Positions 1 through 6,394 of a DNA stretch of 64,000 nucleotides are shown piece by piece; the stretch's first letter is position 1; every line of letters starts with the position of its first letter. Source of the DNA: DATFLL01 sp035267785 (lineage in GTDB: Bacteria; Pseudomonadota; Gammaproteobacteria; DATFLL01); the NCBI GenBank assembly GCA_035267785.1, contig DATFLL010000075.1:1-64000 (forward strand), in the 5' to 3' direction. The notes under the pieces are model-generated. The model searched no databases. It was given only the letters and a program-made list of their open reading frames with translations, and was not told the DNA's origin. A program made the position numbers and the translations under genes.

Positions 1-758
1 CCGGTCTCCAGCACCCGCAGCAGCTTGCTTTGCAGCGGCAGGGGCAGCTCGCCGATTTCGTCGATGAACAGCGTGCCGCCGCGGGCAGCTTCGAACAGGC
101 CGCGCTTGAGGCGCGCCGCGCCCGTGAAGGCGCCGCGCTCGTAGCCGAACAGCTCGCTCTCGATGAGGTTCTCGCCCAGGGTGCTGCAGTCGACCACCAC
201 GAACGGATGGCCACTGCGATTGGAATAGTGGTGCAGGTATTGGGCCACGCGCTCCTTGCCCACGCCGCTCTCGCCCAGCAGCAGCACGGTGGTTTGGGTG
301 GGGGCGACCCGCTGCAGCAGGCTGATCATGCGCAGCAACGGGCGGGAGCGGCCCACCAGCAAGGCGTGTTCCTCGGCCGCGGGCCGCGGCGGCTGAACAT
401 ACTCCCCGATGTAGAGTACGCGACCGTCGGCATCCAGGATGGGGACGGCCTGGAGCTGGACCTGTTCCTCGGCGCCGTGCTTGTCGTAGTGCACGTGCAC
501 CACATGGGTGACCTCGCCGGTGCGATAGCAGTCCTCCAGGGGGCAGTGTTCGCCGTTCTGGCTGCACGGAACCTGGGAGCGATGGGAGACCTCATAGCAG
601 TGGCGCCCGACCACGTCCTCGCTGCGCACGTCGTAGTGTTTGCGGTAGGCCTCGTTGGTGGAGACGATTCGGTAATCCCGGTCTATGATCATGAAAGGAC
701 CGGGCAGGATATCGATGATCTGCTCGCAGGACGGTTTGCAGTTCGCGGGTTTGGTCAT
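1..758 (-). CDS. Sigma-54-dependent activator (PAS + AAA+), C-terminus beyond window edge
   Basis: Enhancer-binding transcription activator that uses ATP to open sigma-54 promoters. Read from the ATG at 758 on the minus strand, the protein has an N-terminal PAS-like domain (about residues 15-125). An AAA+ domain follows, with Walker A GESGVGKE, the sigma-54 contact motif GAFTGA and Walker B GGTLFIDEIGELP. The frame is still open at base 1, so the end of the AAA+ domain and the expected Fis-type helix-turn-helix are not seen. The PAS domain is rich in Cys and His (Cys54, His59, Cys65, His71, Cys72, Cys77), which suggests metal or redox sensing (inference). It is divergent from the dsrE-tusA-sqr operon. 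A palindrome sits 24 bases upstream of its start, so autoregulation is possible. Confidence 0.93.
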   Translation of the reverse strand, partial: MTKPANCKPSCEQIIDILPGPFMIIDRDYRIVSTNEAYRKHYDVRSEDVVGRHCYEVSHRSQVPCSQNGEHCPLEDCYRTGEVTHVVHVHYDKHGAEEQVQLQAVPILDADGRVLYIGEYVQPPRPAAEEHALLVGRSRPLLRMISLLQRVAPTQTTVLLLGESGVGKERVAQYLHHYSNRSGHPFVVVDCSTLGENLIESELFGYERGAFTGAARLKRGLFEAARGGTLFIDEIGELPLPLQSKLLRVLET

Positions 759-781
759 GGCGCCCCCCCTGGCAATTGCCC

Positions 782-813
782 GTGTCATGTCGTGACATGA
801 CACCGACATGTCG
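782..813. promoter_or_regulatory. Palindromic operator / upstream activating sequence between divergent genes
   Basis: Bases 782-803 form a perfect inverted repeat with 10-bp arms (GTGTCATGTC / GACATGACAC) and a 2-bp spacer. It is followed at once by a second perfect 10-bp palindrome, CGACATGTCG, at 804-813, so three to four ATGTC-type half sites lie on one helical face. The site is about 145 bp upstream of the sigma-54-like element at 955 and 24 bp upstream of the activator's own ATG. That geometry fits an enhancer for the sulfur operon and an autoregulatory site. Binding by the adjacent activator is inference. Confidence 0.6.
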
Positions 814-954
814 AAGACCCATTCTTTATCCCCTCTCGCAGACCTGTCAAGGTCGGCGCGGTTGTCAAAACGAGGTGAAGATGGTGGTCAAAAGTCTGCG
901 ATTTCCGTGACTTAGCATTGGCCTCCGTGGGTCGTCCCGGGCCTGGCCCGGTAC

Positions 955-970
955 TGGCACATATCTTGTA
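955..970 (+). promoter_or_regulatory. Sigma-54-type promoter of the dsrE-tusA-sqr operon
   Basis: TGGCAC-N5-TTGTA matches the -24/-12 consensus TGGCAC-N5-TTGCA except for T in place of C in the -12 GC. It lies about 150 bp upstream of the dsrE-like ATG, on the operon strand, and downstream of the palindrome at 782-813. The divergent sigma-54 activator gene makes the assignment more credible. The -12 mismatch could mean a weak promoter. Confidence 0.55.
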
Positions 971-1118
971 TTTCGCTGTTCTGGTGTGAGCGCGCGACTT
1001 GCGCGTCCGCCCTATGCCACGGGCCGTCGGCATCCGCGCCGCTTCGCGGACGGGTACGCCGGAATCGTCGCGCCGACGGTCCATTGAGCAACGCAACTAC
1101 GTCACGAACGGTATTCCT

Positions 1119-1508
1119 ATGTCACAACGCATCAGTATTGTCTGTGTCTCCGGCACGCGGGAGAAGCTGCAAATGGCCGCCATGATGGCCTCGGTGGCTG
1201 CTGCCGGCGGCGATGAGGTCACCGTATTTTTCTCCATGAACGCCCTGCCGTATTTCCTCAAGGGCAAGGACGAAAAGGCGCCGGCCGAGGGCGAGATGGG
1301 CCGGTTGATGGGCGAGAAAAATGTCCCGCCCTTCAAGCAGCTGTTTGAACAGGCCGCCGAGCTCGGGGATGCCAAGCTGTTTCCCTGCTCCATGGCCATG
1401 GACGTGCTCGGCGTGGGCAGTGACGACCTCGAGGACGTCATGGAGCCGGCACTGGGTCTGACTCGTTTTTTGAGCGACGCCGAGGGCGGACAGATAGTGA
1501 CATTCTGA
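1119..1508 (+). CDS. DsrE-family (DsrE2-like) sulfur-carrier protein
   Basis: A 129-residue protein of the DsrE/DsrF-like fold. Family members carry persulfide sulfur or thiosulfate on a conserved cysteine and pass it to or from TusA. The N-terminal beta strand and glycine-rich turn (ISIVCVSGTREKLQ), the FFSMNALP segment and the FPCSMAMDVLG segment with Cys90 match the DsrE2/peroxiredoxin-like subfamily. Cys9 is a second cysteine. The ATG at 1119 is chosen because family similarity begins there; an upstream ATG at 999 would add 40 unrelated residues. It is first in the operon and 54 bp upstream of tusA. A DsrE-TusA pair next to an SQR-like gene is typical of sulfur oxidisers. No hydrophobic anchor is visible, unlike many DsrE2 proteins, so the exact subfamily is uncertain. 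Confidence 0.85.
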   Translation: MSQRISIVCVSGTREKLQMAAMMASVAAAGGDEVTVFFSMNALPYFLKGKDEKAPAEGEMGRLMGEKNVPPFKQLFEQAAELGDAKLFPCSMAMDVLGVGSDDLEDVMEPALGLTRFLSDAEGGQIVTF

Positions 1509-1562
1509 ACAACCCGTGCCGAGTCGGTCGATCGGTGGATTAGATTTCAGGAGTAGCAGAGT

Positions 1563-1796
1563 ATGAGCGACGAACCGAAGGTCATCGATGCCCGCAATAC
1601 GTTTTGCCCCGGACCGTTGATGGAGTTGATTGCGCAGATGAAGCAGGCCGAGGTCGGCGAGGAGATGGAATTGCTCTCCACCGACAAGGGATCGGCCGAG
1701 GACGTTCCCGAGTGGATCAACAAAGTCGGTCATGAGGTCATCAGCAACGAAGAAAAAGACGGTGTCTGGCGTATCCGGGTACGCAAACTGAAATGA
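1563..1796 (+). CDS. tusA: TusA-family sulfurtransferase
   Basis: A 77-residue TusA/SirA-like small sulfur carrier. Cys15 in the signature FCPGPLMEL is the persulfide-carrying residue of the family. The rest matches the two-layer fold (VGEEMELLSTDKGSAEDVPEWINKVGH). A ribosome site (AGGAG) precedes the ATG. It lies between the DsrE-like gene and the SQR-like gene, so it probably moves sulfane sulfur made in sulfide or polysulfide oxidation rather than serving tRNA thiolation. That role is inferred from context. The protein is cytoplasmic. Confidence 0.92.
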   Translation: MSDEPKVIDARNTFCPGPLMELIAQMKQAEVGEEMELLSTDKGSAEDVPEWINKVGHEVISNEEKDGVWRIRVRKLK

Positions 1797-1873
1797 CCCA
1801 GACACGATAATCGGCGCCGGGGTGCCGCACCGCGGCGCGCCCGGCGGTTCAACCACGCGAGGAGGGAATCATA

Positions 1874-3007
1874 ATGAGAATTCTAATTATCGGCGGCGGG
1901 ATGGGCGGCACCATCCTCGGCAACAACCTGGCGCGCCGTCTCAAAGGCGAGCTCAAGTCGGGCAAGGCGAAGATCACCATGTTATCGGCTTCCGATCAGC
2001 ATATGTACCAGCCCGGCTTACTCTACGTGGCCGTCGGTCAGATGACGCCGGACCAGCTCTACCGTGATCAGCGCGGCCTGCTCGAGCCGGGCATTGACTT
2101 CGAAGTCGATCCGGTCGAGGAGTTCGACCTCGACAACAACCGCGTCAAGACCAAGGCCGGCAAGACGCACGAGTACGATATTTTGGCAATCGCCACCGGC
2201 TCGCGCATCGTGCCCGAGGCCATTCCCGGCTTGGCGGAAAACGCCGAGTTCTTCTACACGGAAGAATCGGCGGTAAAGATGTTCAAGCGTCTGCGCGAAT
2301 TCGAGGGCGGGAAGGTCGTGATTACCGTCGGCGTACCGCACAAGTGTCCGATGGCCCCGCTCGAAATCACCTTCATGCTCAATGACTACTTCAAGGAACG
2401 GGGTATCCGCGACAAGGTGCAGTTGCACTACACGTATCCGATCGGGCGCACCCACAGTCTGGAGAATGTCGCCAAATGGGCCACACCCGAATTCGAGCGC
2501 CTGGGCATCACCTACGAGACGCTGTTCAACATGAAGGAGGTCGACGGCAAGAACAAGGTGCTCAAGAGCGAGGAGGGTACCGAGACCAACTACGACCTGC
2601 TCATTGCCATCCCGGCCCACAAGGGGATGGAGGTCATCGAAAAGAACAATCTTGGCCAAAGCGGATGGATCCCCACCGATCGCCACCGCCTGAACATGGA
2701 GGGGCGCGACGACGTGTTTGTCCTGGGCGATACCACCAACCTGCCGATCAGCAAGGCCGGCTCCACGGCACACTTCGAGGCCGAGGCGATTGCCGAGAAC
2801 ATCGCTTCGATGGTCAAGATCGGGGTGCCGGTGCGTGACTACGACGGCAAGGTGTTTTGCTTCATCGAGGCCGGCAAGGACCGCGCCACCTACGCGATGT
2901 TCAACTATCAGAACCCGCCCGACCCCAAGCCGCCCACCAAGGCGGTGCACTGGTTCAAGATGGCCTACAACCAGCTGTATTGGGCCAGCGCGCGTGGACT
3001 GCTCTAA
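1874..3007 (+). CDS. Sulfide:quinone oxidoreductase-like FAD flavoprotein
   Basis: A 377-residue flavoprotein of the FAD/NAD(P) disulfide-oxidoreductase superfamily. The N-terminal dinucleotide motif is GGGMGG at residues 7-12, and the second FAD segment (DVFVLGDTTNL) is near residue 285. Cys158 in VPHKCPMAPLE and Cys329 in KVFCFIEAG correspond to the two SQR cysteines that handle the sulfide sulfur. A third cysteine, near residue 128 in classical SQR, is absent (Tyr/Thr there). The C-terminus ends in an aromatic, amphipathic segment (WFKMAYNQLYWASARGLL) that could touch the membrane and quinone pool. A strong ribosome site (GAGGAGG) precedes ATG 1874. Oxidation of sulfide to polysulfide is likely but a related substrate is possible. 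Confidence 0.82.
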   Translation: MRILIIGGGMGGTILGNNLARRLKGELKSGKAKITMLSASDQHMYQPGLLYVAVGQMTPDQLYRDQRGLLEPGIDFEVDPVEEFDLDNNRVKTKAGKTHEYDILAIATGSRIVPEAIPGLAENAEFFYTEESAVKMFKRLREFEGGKVVITVGVPHKCPMAPLEITFMLNDYFKERGIRDKVQLHYTYPIGRTHSLENVAKWATPEFERLGITYETLFNMKEVDGKNKVLKSEEGTETNYDLLIAIPAHKGMEVIEKNNLGQSGWIPTDRHRLNMEGRDDVFVLGDTTNLPISKAGSTAHFEAEAIAENIASMVKIGVPVRDYDGKVFCFIEAGKDRATYAMFNYQNPPDPKPPTKAVHWFKMAYNQLYWASARGLL

Positions 3008-3019
3008 GGGGGTGCGGCG

Positions 3020-3787
3020 ATGAGTCAGCCAAAACCGGCCCCCGAGGGGGGCGAGAGCACGGACGGCGATGTGGTGGAGCTCCAGCGCCTGCTGGAGAGC
3101 GCCCGCGATTCGCTGACCGACGACATGGTCACGCGCCTGGCCGCGACCCTGAGCGGCGGCATGGACCTGCTCGACCGGGTCAACCGCAGCGGTGTCGACC
3201 AGGCGCTGCCGGCCATCGCGCGCCTGGTGGAGAACGGCGACCTCGACCGTCTGGTCGAGATGGCGCGTCTGTTGGCCTCGGCGCAGGACTCGCTGTCCGA
3301 TGACATCGTCAATCGGCTGGCCGCCACGGCCGGCGACGGTATGGCGCTGCTGGACCAGGTCAACCGCAGCGGCATCGACCGGGCCCTGCCGGCCATTGCG
3401 CGGCTGGTGGAAAACGGCGACCTGGACCGCATCGTCAATGTCGCCCGGGTCCTGGGCTCGGCCGCCGACTCGCTCAGCGAGGACATCATCAGCCGCCTGG
3501 CCGCCGTGCTGAGCGACGGCATGTGCCTGGTCGACCGTCTGGCGCGCAACGAGGGCCTGCAGCGCCTGCTGTGCGTCCTGGAGCGCAAGGAGAGCCAGGA
3601 CCTGATGGTGGGATTGGCCGATGCCCTGGTGGCGACCAGCCAGGAGGTGGCCGAGCTGCCGCCGGCACGAGGCGGGGTGGGCGGTCTGTTGAAGACGGCC
3701 AAGCAGCCCGAGACGCAGGAAGGGATGCAGATCCTCGCCCTGCTGGGCAAGCACCTGTCAGCGAGCTGGCGCGGCACCGGCCGGTAA
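3020..3787 (+). CDS. DUF1641 protein with internal 60-residue repeats
   Basis: A 255-residue, mostly helical soluble protein. The C-terminal part (GVGGLLKTAKQPETQEGMQILALLGKHL) matches DUF1641, a short domain of unknown function often encoded beside SQR-type flavoproteins. The rest is built of a 60-residue unit present about 2.4 times, starting at bases 3098, 3278 and 3458. Each unit begins A-D-S-L-S-D-D-like and contains a RSG(V/I)D-ALPAIARLVENGDLDR block. It starts 12 bp after the SQR-like stop codon and is last in the operon. A scaffold or partner role for the flavoprotein is inference; no catalytic motif is visible. Confidence 0.85.
   Translation: MSQPKPAPEGGESTDGDVVELQRLLESARDSLTDDMVTRLAATLSGGMDLLDRVNRSGVDQALPAIARLVENGDLDRLVEMARLLASAQDSLSDDIVNRLAATAGDGMALLDQVNRSGIDRALPAIARLVENGDLDRIVNVARVLGSAADSLSEDIISRLAAVLSDGMCLVDRLARNEGLQRLLCVLERKESQDLMVGLADALVATSQEVAELPPARGGVGGLLKTAKQPETQEGMQILALLGKHLSASWRGTGR
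3098..3537 (+). repeat. In-frame tandem repeat, exact 180-bp period, about 2.4 copies
   Basis: Copies begin at 3098, 3278 and 3458, a spacing of exactly 180 bases (60 codons). Copies 1 and 2 are very similar at protein and DNA level, including the block encoding ALPAIARLVENGDLDR. Copy 3 diverges after its first third. The similarity suggests a fairly recent duplication within the DUF1641 gene, or gene conversion. Confidence 0.85.
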
Positions 3788-3804
3788 GCACCCGCCAACG
3801 AGAC

Positions 3805-3842
3805 AAGGCCCGTCACGCCTCTACCGGGGCGTGACGGGCCTT
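3805..3842 (+). terminator. Strong hairpin terminator after the sulfur operon
   Basis: Perfect 15-bp stem (3805-3819 with 3828-3842) and an 8-base loop, 17 bases after the DUF1641 stop codon. No clear T tract follows on the plus strand. Because a minus-strand gene ends at 3895, it may serve both directions. Confidence 0.75.
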
Positions 3843-3894
3843 GCCGTTCTGAGGGTCGGTCCGGGGCTCCCCCGATCACCGACCTGATTTGGTC

Positions 3895-4308
3895 TTATTG
3901 GGTCGAACCGGGCCCCATTCCGCGGCCCCGCTGTGTCCCGGGGCCCATACCATTGCGGGGGCCGCTGCCCGGTCCCATGCCGGGGCCCATACCGCGTCCG
4001 CGGCCCATGCCCTGGCCCGGCTCGGCAGGCAGCGTGACGCCGCGCTCGCGCGCCCTCTCCTGCATCTGGCGGTGGTGTTCGGCCCGGAAGCGCTCGCGCG
4101 CCTCGGGGGAGTTCATCTGGCGCATCCGCTGGCGGTACTGCTCCCGTTCGGCGGGGGTCATAAGCTGCCAGCCGTAGATGTTGCGCTGCTGCGCCTGATT
4201 CTGGTCCTGGGCCCGGTTTTGCGGGGAGGGGCTCTGCGCACCGGCCACTCCGACGGTGGCACTGGCCAGTATCCCGGCCGCGAGGGCCGCGATGAGTGTC
4301 TCTTTCAT
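3895..4308 (-). CDS. Small exported protein with Gly/Met/Pro-rich tail, function unknown
   Basis: A 137-residue protein with a clear Sec signal peptide (MKETLIAALAAGILASATVGVAGA, cleavage near residue 24). A Gln/Asn-rich linker follows. A charged helical block (YGWQLMTPAEREQYRQRMRQM to EHHRQMQERARERGV) resembles a short conserved segment seen in many proteobacterial periplasmic proteins. The last 40 residues are low-complexity repeats of GMGPG and GRGMGPG. The His/Met content would allow metal binding, but this is speculation. It is convergent with the sulfur operon and is followed upstream by a PilZ gene on the same strand. Confidence 0.75.
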   Translation of the reverse strand: MKETLIAALAAGILASATVGVAGAQSPSPQNRAQDQNQAQQRNIYGWQLMTPAEREQYRQRMRQMNSPEARERFRAEHHRQMQERARERGVTLPAEPGQGMGRGRGMGPGMGPGSGPRNGMGPGTQRGRGMGPGSTQ

Positions 4309-4356
4309 TGGGGAGGTCTCCGTGACAGCTATAGGGCGATGGGTGGCCTGCTGTCC

Positions 4357-4734
4357 TCAGCCGCCCATCAACAAGACGGCCGGCGCGGCGTCGGGTGCGC
4401 CCCAGCGCAGCTCGCATCGGTCCCCGGCGGCCCGCAAGGCATTGCGGATCGCCACGCGCGCGTCGCGGTGGACGTTCAAGAACATCAGGCCGGCCCCCTG
4501 GGGGCCGCTGTGGACCACGAAGGCCGGCAGGCGGTGGGATTCGACCAACCCGCCCGTATCCAGCGCCAGCTCGAGCTCCACGGGCGTATGGCGGTACAAA
4601 TTCATGGGCCCCGAGCGGATGAAGGCCCCGCCCAGGCTCAGGTCGCGCGTCTGGCAGATGGCGGCGGGGACCCCGCGGTGGAATACCACGGTTTCGACTT
4701 CGATGGCGCTGCGCGGGTGGAAGCGGTGCTCCAT
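4357..4734 (-). CDS. PilZ-domain protein (putative c-di-GMP effector)
   Basis: A 125-residue stand-alone PilZ protein. The N-terminal RFHPR resembles the RxxxR c-di-GMP-binding loop, and TRDLSLGGAFI matches the D/NxSxxG strand. PilZ proteins bind cyclic di-GMP and change the activity of motility or polysaccharide machinery. The target is not evident from the neighbours, an exported small protein and a desaturase. Four GGDEF genes in this window could supply the ligand. It lies 48 bp upstream of the gene at 3895-4308 and may be co-transcribed with it. Confidence 0.85.
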   Translation of the reverse strand: MEHRFHPRSAIEVETVVFHRGVPAAICQTRDLSLGGAFIRSGPMNLYRHTPVELELALDTGGLVESHRLPAFVVHSGPQGAGLMFLNVHRDARVAIRNALRAAGDRCELRWGAPDAAPAVLLMGG

Positions 4735-4950
4735 GCCTCTGTCCCCTTTCTTGTCTGCTCGGCGTCGTCGTTTATCTTGAATCCAGGGTGCCCGCTATGG
4801 CTGCGAGCGGCCATGATCCAGGTCAATGGTCCTGCCTCGCGGCCTCGTCCCGGGGCGCGTGGGGCCCACACCTAGGTGGACAAATCGCAATCGCAATGGT
4901 TCGCGATTCGCTGGGTGTCGAACGGTCGAAGAGGGGTTTCGGTTCACATC

Positions 4951-4959
4951 TGATATACT
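4951..4959 (+). promoter_or_regulatory. Probable extended -10 promoter of the desaturase gene
   Basis: TGATATACT is an extended -10 element (TG-N-TATACT) about 40 bases upstream of the desaturase ATG. No good -35 is seen, which is normal for extended -10 promoters. Inverted arms GGTTCA (4941-4946) and TGAACC (4973-4978) flank it and could be an operator. The 265-bp gap 4735-4999 holds nothing else recognised. Confidence 0.4.
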
Positions 4960-4999
4960 TGCCAAGGCGAACTGAACCAATGCGAGAGCAATCAAATCT

Positions 5000-6172
5000 A
5001 TGAGTGGAATACTTGAACTACCCGTCTGGGGCCTCGTTGTCGTGGCCCTGGTCCTGACGCAAATCACCATCGCGGCCGTTACGGTCTACCTGCACCGCCA
5101 CCAGGCGCACCGGGCGCTGGATCTGCACGCCGTACCCAGCCACTTTTTCCGATTCTGGCTGTGGCTGACCACCGGCATGGTGACCAAGCAGTGGGTGGCC
5201 GTTCACCGCAAGCATCACGCCAAGTGCGAGACCGAAGAGGATCCGCACAGCCCGCAGGTGATGGGCATCCGTAAGGTGCTCTGGCAGGGCGCCGAGCTGT
5301 ACCGCAAAGAGGCGCGAAATACCGAAACCCAGGCCAGGTACGGTCATGCGACGCCGGACGACTGGCTGGAGCGCAATGTCTACAGCCGCTATCCCTTGGG
5401 TGGCGTGGCCCTGATGGCGGTCATCGACATTGCGCTGTTCGGTGCGCTGGGTTTGACGATTTGGGCGGTCCAGATGGCGTGGATCCCCTTCTGGGCGGCC
5501 GGCGTGATCAACGGCGGCGCCCACTACTGGGGCTACCGTAATTTCGAGACTTCGGACGCGGCGACCAATCTGGTGCCCTGGGGGCTGATCATCGGCGGCG
5601 AGGAGCTGCACAACAACCATCACGCCTATCCGTCCTCGGCGCGTTTTTCCAACAAATGGTGGGAGTTCGATATCGGCTGGCTGTATTGCCGGGTGCTCTC
5701 GGCGCTGGGCCTGGCCCGCATCAAGAAGGTGGCGCCCAAGGCGATCATCGCCCGCGACAAGAACATTATCGACGTGGATACCGTGACCGCGGTCGTTCGC
5801 AATCGCTTCCATATCCTCACGCTGTATGGTCGGCGGGTCATCCTGCCGGTACTTCGCGAGGAGTTGCGCCGGGCCGACGAGTCCTGCCGCAAGCTCTTTC
5901 GCCGGGCCCGCAAGCCCCTGGTGCGGGAGGACGTCCAGCTCGATGCCGAGACCAGCGAGACCTTGACGGCAGCCCTGAGCCAGAGCAAGACCCTGGAGAC
6001 GGTTTACCAGTTCAAACAGCAGCTCAAGGCACTATGGGGACGCTCGGCGGCCAACCAGGAGAAGCTGCTGCAGAATCTGCAGGAGTGGTGTCACCAGGCC
6101 GAGCAGACCGGTATCCAGACGCTGCAGGACTTTGCGCGTTCGCTGCGCGGTTACTCGCTGCAGCCGGCCTGA
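5000..6172 (+). CDS. Membrane fatty acid / acyl-CoA desaturase
   Basis: A 390-residue di-iron membrane desaturase that puts a cis double bond into acyl chains, tuning membrane fluidity. The three histidine boxes are complete: HxxxxH at 32-37, HRKHH at 69-73 and HNNHH at 204-208. Several hydrophobic segments lie between them. After about residue 270 the protein carries a roughly 110-residue soluble, charged, helical tail ending LQDFARSLRGYSLQPA, absent from minimal desaturases but common in gammaproteobacterial DesA-like proteins. The ATG at 5000 directly precedes MSGILELPVWGLVVVAL, the first membrane helix. The gene appears monocistronic. Confidence 0.9.
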   Translation: MSGILELPVWGLVVVALVLTQITIAAVTVYLHRHQAHRALDLHAVPSHFFRFWLWLTTGMVTKQWVAVHRKHHAKCETEEDPHSPQVMGIRKVLWQGAELYRKEARNTETQARYGHATPDDWLERNVYSRYPLGGVALMAVIDIALFGALGLTIWAVQMAWIPFWAAGVINGGAHYWGYRNFETSDAATNLVPWGLIIGGEELHNNHHAYPSSARFSNKWWEFDIGWLYCRVLSALGLARIKKVAPKAIIARDKNIIDVDTVTAVVRNRFHILTLYGRRVILPVLREELRRADESCRKLFRRARKPLVREDVQLDAETSETLTAALSQSKTLETVYQFKQQLKALWGRSAANQEKLLQNLQEWCHQAEQTGIQTLQDFARSLRGYSLQPA

Positions 6173-6194
6173 GTCGATTCCCTGTCGAGGCGGT

Positions 6195-6225
6195 GACGGG
6201 CCGGGGCTAAAGGCCACGGCCCGTC
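6195..6225 (+). terminator. Hairpin after desaturase gene
   Basis: Inverted repeat GACGGGCC (6195-6202) / GGCCCGTC (6218-6225) with a 15-base loop, 22 bases after the desaturase stop. There is no T tract. The rest of the 6173-6394 gap shows no gene. Confidence 0.5.
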
Positions 6226-6394
6226 CTGCCGACATAACTAATTGAACGAACCCATTACGCGTATTTTTTGCCCTTGTGGGCGAGTGGGTCCATGGAGGCC
6301 CGCAGGACGGGGGACACGGAACACGGGAGCGCGCGCGAGGAAACATCCTTAGCGCCGTATCGGTCCAGGCACGGGAAGGCCAGCGCAATTCAAG

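Noticed and set aside
30..800. 256-codon open frame on the plus strand over the activator gene
   Set aside because: It is antisense to a protein with clear Walker and GAFTGA motifs; its product is low-complexity Ala/Gly/Val without family similarity.
3098..3537. Regular repeats as a possible CRISPR array
   Set aside because: Units are 180 bp, in frame and coding; no short repeats with unique spacers.
2018..3754. 578-codon open frame antisense to the SQR-like and DUF1641 genes
   Set aside because: High-GC shadow frame; the opposite strand encodes recognisable proteins with ribosome sites.
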